Shown here one piece after another: positions 19,444 through 26,740 of a stretch of 64,000 nt of DNA. The notes below the pieces were generated by a model. It did not search any database, was not told the origin of the DNA, and saw nothing but the letters and a program-made list of their open reading frames with translations. This DNA is from an uncultured Lachnospiraceae bacterium. GTDB taxonomy: Bacteria > Bacillota > Clostridia > Lachnospirales > Lachnospiraceae. The stretch lies in assembly GCA_944383325.1 (NCBI GenBank), contig CALWPC010000032.1, positions 1-64,000 on the forward strand, given 5' to 3'. The position numbers were made by a program, and so were the translations under genes. Numbering within the stretch: position 1 is the first letter of the stretch; every line of letters begins with the position of its first letter.

Positions 19444-19477
19444 GGGGAGTATCCCAAAGAGGATCTGTTGACAAGCT
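19444..19477. repeat. IS end remnant, left copy of a direct repeat bounding the island
   Basis: 34 bp starting GGGGAGTATCCCAAAGAG and continuing to CTGTTGAC. It matches 29 of 34 positions of 24555-24588, in the same orientation, next to the IS1182-like remnant. The two copies bracket the TPR/ATP-grasp/recombinase island. Confidence 0.6.
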
Positions 19478-19634
19478 ATTTTTTCTAATTTTATTAGATC
19501 TTATTATCTACTCCTGTTACAACATCAATATAGCACTATTGTCTTCTTCTCAATCTCTTCTCCAATGTTCTATATCACATATTTATAAAAAGAATCTGTA
19601 GTGTGTGTATACAAAAGATGTTGATAAGATAATG

Positions 19635-19651
19635 GATAATACCTTATTATC
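19635..19651. promoter_or_regulatory. Inverted-repeat operator upstream of the TPR gene
   Basis: GATAATA-CCT-TATTATC, 7-bp arms with a 3-bp centre. An identical 17-bp site lies at 22509-22525 before the ATP-grasp gene. Here it overlaps a possible promoter: TTGATA (19621-19626), 18 nt, TATTAT (19645-19650), so a bound protein would block transcription. It is 60 nt before the start codon. Confidence 0.6.
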
Positions 19652-19711
19652 TGATATATTCATAGAACTATTTATTAAACGTAAAAGACAAATTTAAAAG
19701 GAAGAGCAAAT

Positions 19712-21397
19712 TTGGAAGATGTAAGAGATTTTTTTAAAGAAAATGATACTGCATTTATAATTTATGTTGTTGAACAAAAATTTGTAATAGGACGTGGAGC
19801 AGATTATTTTCGTAGCTACAAAGGTAAAATCAATTATATTGATACAAATGAAGTTATGAAAAAAAGATTAACTGGGATATTGGGAAAGATTACTAAACAT
19901 ATTCCTAACATTGCAGATCTTATTAATAAATGTTTTGGTCTGACAAAAACATTTCCTCTTTTAGATATAATTTCTACTCTCAGCAAATTGTTCAGTGTAA
20001 CAGAGCATCAAGCTGCCGGACCGGATGTTATAGATCCTATCATAATACAAGAAGGAAAAATTTTGCCCAAATATATTAATCAACTTATCGCATTACATAA
20101 AAACAGTATTTTAAGACCTGTCATTATTATTCTGTTAAAAGACAATGATTTTAAACGAGCAGCTCAATTACTATCTGGTTGCCCGCACAACACTCAAGTT
20201 AAAATGATACGGAATAGTGGGCAAACAGAAAATTTTAAAGTTATAAATTGCGGCGCACAAAATGTTGATGAATTTTTAGAAGCCTTTTCGTATCAATGTT
20301 TTAGCACTTGTTCTAATACGCGAAGATCTTTGTTATATAATGAAGAGTGGGCTGATAATTCATGTGTAAAATTATATGCTCCCAGTATAATGCAGATAAG
20401 GAGTGATTTGATCTTTCGTGACAAAACGGAGGTGAGATCGGATTTAGATGAACTGATTCATACCATCTCATTAGAATGTAGGGCTAATGAATCCGATAAT
20501 GAATTACTCAGAGCATTCGAATGTATTCTGAGGATATTTCGTGTATTTTGCAATGACGGTGGAACTCAGGACATTAACAGAGCTTTAAATATAGCTAAAG
20601 GGTTAGAGAATGATATTTTGTTGGCGCATGTTTATAGAAATGCGTACTTTTTAGACAAACCTTCTTTTCATGAAAAAATTGAAATGATGAAGAAGGCGAG
20701 TTCTATTTTTTCGGATAATGGCATGGAAGACCATGCTATATATGCAAAAAACAATTATCTTGTGAGGCAATTCGATACTGAAAGTGTGTCTGTTTATGAT
20801 TTTTTATCCTTACAGGAAGAAGCTGTTTATAACGTACCTGGCTTGGTAGGAATGTCCCATATTTTAAACAACACCGGGGCGGCATTATTAACAAACGGAT
20901 TCGCTGATGAAGCAATAAAATATTTTGATAAAGGCTTAGATTATGCATATAGGCCAGAAAGAAGCATTCAAAAAATAGCTATTTTGACCAATAGGGCTAT
21001 TGCAAAAACATATTCTTTTACACATGTAGATGAAAATGAATTGAAAAGAATATTAAATTTAATTTTTGATAATAAAGAAGTACTGAATTTGCCATTTTTA
21101 TCAGCTCGATATGCGTTAAATGCAGTAGCTATAGGATATACAGAAAGCATTGAATTGGGACAAGAATTACTACATTCCTATCCTGTGTCTAGGTTGATAC
21201 AAAATTCATTAAATGATAATGTGTTGGGCTCAGGGCAACTATTATTGCAGTTGAATATTTTGGCTCAAAAATATGATCAGCCTCAATTAGTAAATCTTTG
21301 TACTCCTCCGAAAAAAATTTTAGAAGCTAAAGGTATCCGAAAAGAATTTATAATGAAAACAGGATTCAATCCTTGTTCTTTTAGCACCTGGTTTTAA
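19712..21397 (+). CDS. Helical-repeat (TPR-like) protein of unknown function with odd C-terminal tail
   Basis: A 561-residue protein that I do not recognise. Start is TTG at 19712, about 8 nt behind AAAGGAAG. Residues 1-210 form a mixed alpha/beta region with hydrophobic strands (AFIIYVVEQKF; RPVIIILLKDNDF) but no Walker A motif, so it may be a degenerate NTPase-like or sensor domain. Residues from about 240 to 535 are helical repeats; ILNNTGAALLTNGFADEAIKYFDKGLDYAY near 380-410 is a clear tetratricopeptide unit. The chain ends in a distinct tail, RKEFIMKTGFNPCSFSTWF. The gene is AT-rich compared with its flanks and converges on an ATP-grasp gene 39 bp away that has the same operator. It may be a regulator, a partner or a substrate carrier for that enzyme. 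Confidence 0.7.
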   Translation: MEDVRDFFKENDTAFIIYVVEQKFVIGRGADYFRSYKGKINYIDTNEVMKKRLTGILGKITKHIPNIADLINKCFGLTKTFPLLDIISTLSKLFSVTEHQAAGPDVIDPIIIQEGKILPKYINQLIALHKNSILRPVIIILLKDNDFKRAAQLLSGCPHNTQVKMIRNSGQTENFKVINCGAQNVDEFLEAFSYQCFSTCSNTRRSLLYNEEWADNSCVKLYAPSIMQIRSDLIFRDKTEVRSDLDELIHTISLECRANESDNELLRAFECILRIFRVFCNDGGTQDINRALNIAKGLENDILLAHVYRNAYFLDKPSFHEKIEMMKKASSIFSDNGMEDHAIYAKNNYLVRQFDTESVSVYDFLSLQEEAVYNVPGLVGMSHILNNTGAALLTNGFADEAIKYFDKGLDYAYRPERSIQKIAILTNRAIAKTYSFTHVDENELKRILNLIFDNKEVLNLPFLSARYALNAVAIGYTESIELGQELLHSYPVSRLIQNSLNDNVLGSGQLLLQLNILAQKYDQPQLVNLCTPPKKILEAKGIRKEFIMKTGFNPCSFSTWF

Positions 21398-21436
21398 AAA
21401 ATTTTAGCATAGAGAACAGTTAACTATAGCTGTTCT

Positions 21437-22471
21437 CTATGCAATCACTATATCATTTTGAAAAGACATCATAGAAGTTGCCAACAGAAAGTCGTAGATG
21501 TTAATATCCCCAAAAGTTTCTCTTTGAGCAGAAACACATGAAAACAACGGATCTTCTTCCTGTAAAGAGTTAAACGAATATGCAAAGTTATTATTATCTC
21601 TAATAGTAGGCATAACATTGATCTCAACAAAGTATGTATTTTCAAATGATACTGTATCATAAGATGCGCTATAAAAAATGTCATCTGTGCATTTTACTCT
21701 TGCGTCAATGCGACAAAAAGTTTGAATTGACAATGCGGCTACTAGTTCAAGATACTTATCACGAAGTTTTTCTTCTAACTTGACAGTTCTAAAGGTATAC
21801 CCACTTCTCATTTTTTTAGATTCCTCGCCATTAAACCAATCTAAGTTTTTATTGGTTGGCAGATACATAACTGTGGTAAGTAAATCCATTTTACCTGTCA
21901 TACTATTGTACACGACAGGTGTTGTAATCTCGTATCCTGAAATAAATTCTTGGTATATCCCAGACTGCGAATTGTCTTGAATACCTCTTTTTACTCCTAT
22001 ACTATTTCCTAAATTTATTGGTCGGAAAATGCCGTTATTTCGGTCCGCTTCCGAGAGAGTTTTGGGAACATTGATTCCAACTGACTCTGCAATAAAGTTA
22101 GATAGCATTTTATTTTCACCAACTACAATTGAAACAGCATTACACGGTATACAAGGAATATTTAATGCACTACACACCGAAGGTATTAAAGCCATGACCG
22201 ACAGATTCAATGTACCCGTATTCAGATTTAAAACATAATCAACATGAGGTAAAGTACCATTAATAGCTTTATCCACAAAGGTTCTAACATCTATTAGTAG
22301 TGGCAGACAATGAAGATTTTCAATGGCGAGCATCCACTTAGTTAATATTGGGCTTTTCCAAATGAAAAAATGATCAAATCCATTAGATGTATCTCCCTGA
22401 AATGTATATACAAGAGCAATTGTTTTTCCTTTGATTTTGTAAAAAGGATCTTTCGATTCCTTTGATGACAT
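21437..22471 (-). CDS. ATP-grasp ligase, D-Ala-D-Ala ligase superfamily
   Basis: A 344-residue ATP-grasp enzyme. Recognisable parts: GENKMLSNFIAESVGINVPKT, equal to the Ddl segment before the central domain; RPINLGNSIGVKRG, the nucleotide-clamping loop, where the usual Lys-Pro is Arg-Pro; YQEFISGYEITTPVV, the Ddl-type EEF..G.E segment; and FCRIDAR...YFVEINVMPTIRDNN with the metal-binding Glu and Asn. It should ligate a carboxylate to an amine with ATP. No cell-wall genes lie near, so ordinary Ddl activity is unlikely; a peptide or amino-acid ligation linked to the convergent TPR protein is the best guess. ATG at 22471 lies 8 nt behind GGAGG; in-frame upstream ATGs fall in the operator. AT-rich, TAG stop. 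Confidence 0.75.
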   Translation of the reverse strand: MSSKESKDPFYKIKGKTIALVYTFQGDTSNGFDHFFIWKSPILTKWMLAIENLHCLPLLIDVRTFVDKAINGTLPHVDYVLNLNTGTLNLSVMALIPSVCSALNIPCIPCNAVSIVVGENKMLSNFIAESVGINVPKTLSEADRNNGIFRPINLGNSIGVKRGIQDNSQSGIYQEFISGYEITTPVVYNSMTGKMDLLTTVMYLPTNKNLDWFNGEESKKMRSGYTFRTVKLEEKLRDKYLELVAALSIQTFCRIDARVKCTDDIFYSASYDTVSFENTYFVEINVMPTIRDNNNFAYSFNSLQEEDPLFSCVSAQRETFGDINIYDFLLATSMMSFQNDIVIA

Positions 22472-22508
22472 TATTTGTACCTCCATGTAAATTTGAAATA
22501 TATAACTA

Positions 22509-22525
22509 GATAATAAGGTATTATC
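22509..22525. promoter_or_regulatory. Inverted-repeat operator upstream of the ATP-grasp gene
   Basis: Same 17-bp sequence as at 19635-19651, again with GATAATA/TATTATC arms, 38-54 nt before the start codon. Identity extends over a few more bases on the ATG-like side. Identical sites before two convergent genes point to one shared regulator. Confidence 0.6.
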
Positions 22526-22748
22526 CATCAAAATTTTATACTTTTTTTGAATTCATTATATCAGAATTATCTTCGAAATTCCACATGTTTCTATTTATTT
22601 CCTTTCAAAAAATTACATTGTATATAGATTTATGATTTTTTTCACTTAATTTCTTGAAATTGATTCCATATAATATTTATGTATACTAAGAAAGCCGCCT
22701 TTACTCTAGCCGACCAAATTTTCACCGTAACGTAATAACATTATGGAC

Positions 22749-23666
22749 CTATGCTGCCCTACATATATGCATCCGGTTTCTTGGATGCCGCTCTCTTAAA
22801 ATTTCCGCCTGTCTCTTGGCAGCTACATGTATATAGATCTGAGTAGTTTTAATTGAACTGTGACCTAACATCTGTTGTACACAGCTAATATCTACACCTT
22901 CTTCGATTAAATATGTAGCAAAAGAATGTCGGAACATGTGAGGAGTGATATTCCTTTCGATTCCTGCCAATTTTACATATCTTTTTAGCATCAGTCTTAT
23001 GGATTGTTCTGTATATCTACATCCTCGACTGTTTACAAAAAAAAATCCACTATTCTCAATTTCCGATGCATTATAATCATAATATTTCTTAAGCATAACA
23101 AGGATTTCAGGGGAAGCAATCTGTATATACCTCTCTTTACTGCCTTTCCCCATTATTTTTATTAATCCTGTATTGAGATTCACGTTCTCTTTTTTAATAT
23201 TAGATATTTCATATACTCTAGCTCCTGTAGCAAATAACAGTTCAATCACTGCTACGTCTCGCAGCCAATACCGATAAGCATGATCATTGCTTTTGTTCTC
23301 ATGTACATATACATAATTTAATAGTTGTTCAATCTCTTCTCGCGGAATAATCCTTGGAAGCGTGGTTGTTTCTTTGAACTTTACTTTTATTTTTCGAAAA
23401 GGATTATCATCAATAATTTCTTGTTCTTCCAAATAATTGTAATATGCTTTAATCGAAGCAATTTTTCGCTTAATTGTTTTTTGCTTGTATTTTTTATGCA
23501 ACTGCATAATATAGTCTTCTATTTTATCTTTTCCCGGAATATCTTCGCAGGTACATTCAAAGAATTGTCTCAAATCAATGCGATACGCTTTGATCGTGTT
23601 CCCATCTAATTCTTTCCGAAATTCACAATATTCCAGATATTGTCTAACCTGATCTGTATAATTCAT
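22749..23666 (-). CDS. Tyrosine recombinase (XerC/XerD-like)
   Basis: A 305-residue site-specific recombinase. The N-terminal core-binding (SAM-like) domain spans about 1-90. The catalytic domain shows all active residues: Arg in FATGARVYEI, Lys in MGKGSKERYI, His-x-x-Arg in PHMFRHSFATYL, His in QMLGHSSIKTTQIY and the nucleophile Tyr in that same last stretch. Its size fits a Xer-type enzyme or an invertase, not a large phage integrase. It stands alone with its own ribosome site (GGAGG) between the ATP-grasp gene and IS remnants. Such solo recombinases near polysaccharide loci often invert promoters; an inverted repeat pair lies 180 bp upstream. Confidence 0.93.
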   Translation of the reverse strand: MNYTDQVRQYLEYCEFRKELDGNTIKAYRIDLRQFFECTCEDIPGKDKIEDYIMQLHKKYKQKTIKRKIASIKAYYNYLEEQEIIDDNPFRKIKVKFKETTTLPRIIPREEIEQLLNYVYVHENKSNDHAYRYWLRDVAVIELLFATGARVYEISNIKKENVNLNTGLIKIMGKGSKERYIQIASPEILVMLKKYYDYNASEIENSGFFFVNSRGCRYTEQSIRLMLKRYVKLAGIERNITPHMFRHSFATYLIEEGVDISCVQQMLGHSSIKTTQIYIHVAAKRQAEILRERHPRNRMHICRAA

Positions 23667-23844
23667 TTATTTGTCCTCCATATCTTTTTTAGTAGTGTAT
23701 CATAAAGTTTTGATTTCTTCACGGACTATTGACAGGATAAAATACACACTTCGCGTCCTTGACGATTTTCTCTGTCCTTGCTATGGGTAGACAAGTGGGC
23801 GCAATCGGATAGACTGCTTGCGCCCCCAATTCTTTATGTGATGT

Positions 23845-23952
23845 TACGCAATAGAGGTTAATTGTGCCTTTATTTCTGAGGTTTACAGCGTGTGTAAGGT
23901 GCTAGGACGATATTTTAACTTAATATTTTCGAAAATGGTAATCTATTGCGTA
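23845..23952. repeat. Inverted repeat pair, candidate invertible segment
   Basis: TACGCAATAGA at 23845-23855 and its exact reverse complement at 23942-23952 enclose 86 bp. The arms are short but perfect, and lie beside the tyrosine recombinase gene. Another strong stem, GGGCGCAA/TTGCGCCC, lies just to the left (about 23798-23826). No good promoter was found inside the segment. Confidence 0.35.
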
Positions 23953-24006
23953 TCAAAACTGAATTAAAAAAGTAAATTCCAGTGCAAGACTAAATTCCAT
24001 TGGCCT

Positions 24007-24483
24007 TTAAAATTTAGCCTGAATTATGCGGTTTTCAACGTAAAGATTCCAGATACCTGCTATAATTAAGCTGACTTCAAGTGCCTTCGGATCGCCAAAT
24101 TCAGAATCTCTGTCTATAAGTAGGTATTCAAACAGAGAAAGAAATTCATAGGTTTCCGGACGTTTTTCCAGATGGTCGAAAACAAGGTGCACAATGTCCT
24201 TTGTACAGCTGTTTATTAGAAATGTCAGAAAGAGTTTTTCTTTTGGAAAAAAAAGTTAACAGCGTCTTCTTGGATGCCCGCGAAGAATGGACGGTGTCCA
24301 TTTCCACATGAATGTCAGGGTTTCATGACTGAAAATCGGCATAAGTCCGTCCCTCAAACACAGACCGGTCGAGATCTGTGTTGTATGACATTTGCGCGGC
24401 TTGAACTTAGTCTTACGTTTTAGGTCAATATTTCTGGCTGTGAATAATCTATCAAGATAAGTGTACATGATGCGGACCGACAT
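24007..24483 (-). pseudogene. Decayed IS30-family transposase
   Basis: Two fragments in different frames together resemble an IS30-family transposase. The first reads YTYLDRLFTARNIDLKRKTK and KFKPRKCHTTQIS, the DNA-binding/linker part. After a frameshift the second contains TLLTFFFQKEKLFLTFL and LFEYLLIDRDSEFGDPKALE, the DDE region with the second Asp. The first and last parts of the gene are missing. Confidence 0.7.
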
Positions 24484-24501
24484 ATCCAGTTCCGGATGAT
24501 T

Positions 24502-24941
24502 CTAGCGATCTGGTAGGGAGACTGCCCCTGTTCCATCAAGGGAGTGATCATTATGGGGCGTATCCCAAAGAGAACCTGTTGACGAACTAAAAAGAAATGG
24601 CTTTCTGTATGGTATACTTATTATATCAACTGCATCAAGTCTCCGCTCTGATTTGATCCCATAAAGATAACCAATCAGCAGCATTTTTATCAAAACAACG
24701 GGATCAATCGATTTTCTGCCAACATGGGAATAATAGGGGGCAGCTTTTTCGTATATAAAATCAAAATTTACATATTTTTTAATCCGTCTCAGAAGATGAT
24801 TCTCTGGGATCATAGAATCAATATCAAGGATTGCCATCTGGATTTGTCCGCTTTGTTTTCCCATCATAAAAAATGACCTCCTGCAGTTGATATAATAAGT
24901 ATACCATACAGAAAGCCATTTCTCTTTACTTTGTCAACAGG
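24502..24941 (-). mobile_element. IS1182-like remnant with near-perfect 60-bp terminal inverted repeats
   Basis: A frame of 121 codons from 24867 starts as an IS1182-type transposase: GQIQMAILDIDSMIPENHLL and GRKSIDPVVLIKMLLIGYLY. After about residue 77 (...KSERRL) it runs into foreign sequence. The 60 bp at 24882-24941, holding the region before the transposase start, recur inverted at 24575-24634 with 57 of 60 matches. The outcome is a 367-bp unit with long inverted ends and a broken transposase, similar to a MITE or a fold-back element. Confidence 0.65.
24555..24588. repeat. IS end, right copy of the direct repeat bounding the island
   Basis: Starts GGGGCGTATCCCAAAGAG and runs into the CCTGTTGAC end of the 60-bp inverted repeat. 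It matches the sequence at 19444-19477 in direct orientation. Confidence 0.6.
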
Positions 24942-24959
24942 TCCAACATGAAACGGTCT

Positions 24960-25643
24960 CTAATAAACATTTGGTCCATGCTTTCTCATATAATGCTTGT
25001 CCAACACAGACTGTTTCATCTCTGCCTGTGGGTTCAACAGCAGCGTCTTGATATCCATCCCCGCCACCTTCTCTATTACCACAGCGTTATACACTGCATT
25101 ATCCAGACTCTTGCCCCATGAAAATGAGCCGTAGTTTTTCACCACAATTCCCGGAATCGCCATCGGATCATAGCCCATCTTATCAATCGTCTCAATAATG
25201 ACCTTTCCAGTATTCAGCTCGTAAGCTTCCATTACTTCTTCTTCACTCAGTTCCCTCGCACATGAAATGTCGCCATAGAAATAAACTGCATGGGGTGTGC
25301 CGAGCGCCGGAATACTCATACCGGCCTGAGCAAAAACCACGACGTCAATTGAATGAGTGTGAACAATTCCTCTTATGTTGGAATACCTTTTATACAATTC
25401 AAGGTGAGTCTAAGTATCAGAAGACGGATTCCACTTTCCCTCTACGGTTTCTCCGTTCTCGATATCCACAACCACCATATCTTCAGCCGACATTCCGTCA
25501 TAATCCACGCCAGATGGCTTGATGACCATATAGTTCCTGTCTTCGGAGATCCCGCTGACATTACTCTAAGTGTAAATGACAACACCTTTGGCAACCAAGT
25601 CAAGGTTAGCATCGCATACTGTTTGTTTTAATTGTTCTAACAT
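24960..25643 (-). pseudogene. L-ribulose-5-phosphate 4-epimerase (AraD-like) with two in-frame TAG codons
   Basis: A full-length AraD homologue in one continuous frame of 227 codons, interrupted only by two TAG codons. The first replaces the Trp of the usual YTWGNVSG motif (read here as YT-stop-SNVSG), the second the Pro of SSDTPTHL. Later parts are intact: [29 protein letters not shown] with the metal-binding histidines, and the end KHYMRKHGPNVY. The family interconverts L-ribulose-5-phosphate and D-xylulose-5-phosphate. It ends beside the IS remnant and is the most distal gene of EPS cluster B. TAG is used as a normal stop elsewhere here (the ATP-grasp gene), so recoding is unlikely and decay is the simpler view. 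Confidence 0.8.
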
Positions 25644-25647
25644 ATTC

Positions 25648-26691
25648 TTATACCTGCTTTGTAAATCTTTCTATATCTACTTCATAGATTTTTTCAAGCG
25701 GAGTAATCGGCTCCCATCCCAAGCTCTTAATTTTTGAAATATCCTGCAAAAGCGAACGCTGTGGAAGGTATCCCTCTGAAGTAGCTGTATCTTGTCCGGC
25801 AAATTCAACTTGAATAAATGGATTGAATTTTTCAAAGAGCCTTTGTGCCAGATCCCTTACAGTTATAAATGTATCTGAATTCGAAGTGTTATACGCTTCT
25901 CCTGCTTTACCCTTTGTCAGAACAGTAAACATCGCTGCAATTGCATCCAAAGAATACATCAAACATTTCTTTGTCAATCCCGCCGACTTCATAACAAGGT
26001 TTTTGTTTTCAACAATACATCTGAGAATCTCATTGACAACACGCTGTTCGCTGTATTTCTGCAACAATCCGTGAATAACGGTTGGACGAATGATTTTCAC
26101 ATCAATTCCGTACTCTGTAAAATAGTTAAAGCACAGCAACTCACAAACCTTTTTGCCAAGAGGATAACAGCTACGAATATTCAAACTATCGACTGCTCCA
26201 ACATAGTCCTCAGAAATAGGCTCTTCGGATTTAAGCAAACCATATACTTCTTCTGATGAGATATACAACATCGTACATCCAGGGTTATCTGCTGCAATTT
26301 CTAGAATTCTTTCAGTAGAGTCGACAATTACCCGCAGCGACTCTACCGGATACGCCTTATGAAAAGTATTCCCCGTCGGAGATGCTGCATGAATAATGTA
26401 ATCAATGTGTTTTCCGACACAAAAGATGTCTTCTTGTCCAAATTCGCAGAACTCAATTGAATCGCCAACTTCGATATAATCAGGAATATCCTGAGGTTTT
26501 CTTGTTGAGGCAATAATATGTGCTCCTAAATCTTGGCAGTAGTTTAAATTCAGCAGCCACTTTATTACACCGGAGCCAACAATACCTTTACAGCCCGTCA
26601 CAAGAAGTGTCTTCCCTTTAAAAGACTCGCTGAAATCGTATTTTTCTATATATCGTTCAAATTCTTGCTTTTCAATCTCACTTAATTTCAA
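25648..26691 (-). CDS. NAD-dependent epimerase/dehydratase (extended SDR)
   Basis: A 347-residue extended short-chain dehydrogenase. The Rossmann motif TLLVTGCKGIVGSGV begins near residue 28, the active-site YPLGKKV (YxxxK) is near residue 185 and the Ser in LYISSEEVYG precedes it. Such enzymes act on nucleotide sugars or sugar phosphates; the substrate is not deducible. It stands in a run of genes for pentose-like phosphates (AraD-like, DXS-like, RpiB, cytidylyltransferase), so a reductase or epimerase step on a CDP-linked polyol or on its phosphate precursor is plausible. Confidence 0.82.
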   Translation of the reverse strand: MKLSEIEKQEFERYIEKYDFSESFKGKTLLVTGCKGIVGSGVIKWLLNLNYCQDLGAHIIASTRKPQDIPDYIEVGDSIEFCEFGQEDIFCVGKHIDYIIHAASPTGNTFHKAYPVESLRVIVDSTERILEIAADNPGCTMLYISSEEVYGLLKSEEPISEDYVGAVDSLNIRSCYPLGKKVCELLCFNYFTEYGIDVKIIRPTVIHGLLQKYSEQRVVNEILRCIVENKNLVMKSAGLTKKCLMYSLDAIAAMFTVLTKGKAGEAYNTSNSDTFITVRDLAQRLFEKFNPFIQVEFAGQDTATSEGYLPQRSLLQDISKIKSLGWEPITPLEKIYEVDIERFTKQV

Positions 26692-26740
26692 CTCTTACAC
26701 CTCCGTGTTTTATCTCACACTATCAGATTCTGCATATTTA

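Noticed and set aside
19170..19457. 95-codon frame on the minus strand
   Set aside because: Runs through the hairpin and the repeat, has no domain or ribosome site; chance frame.
19634..19699. Short frame beginning MDNTLLS over the operator, also in frame before the ATP-grasp start
   Set aside because: Tempting as a shared leader peptide, but no ribosome site precedes it in either place and the similarity is confined mainly to the palindromic operator bases.
22536..22586. 16-codon frame (starts MWNFEDNS) before the ATP-grasp gene
   Set aside because: Shine-Dalgarno-like GAAAGGA is too far from the ATG, and there is no sign of conservation; too short to support.
24960..25643. TAG read as pyrrolysine in the AraD-like gene
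   Set aside because: TAG is an ordinary stop in a neighbouring gene and nothing in the window suggests pyl genes; pseudogene is simpler.
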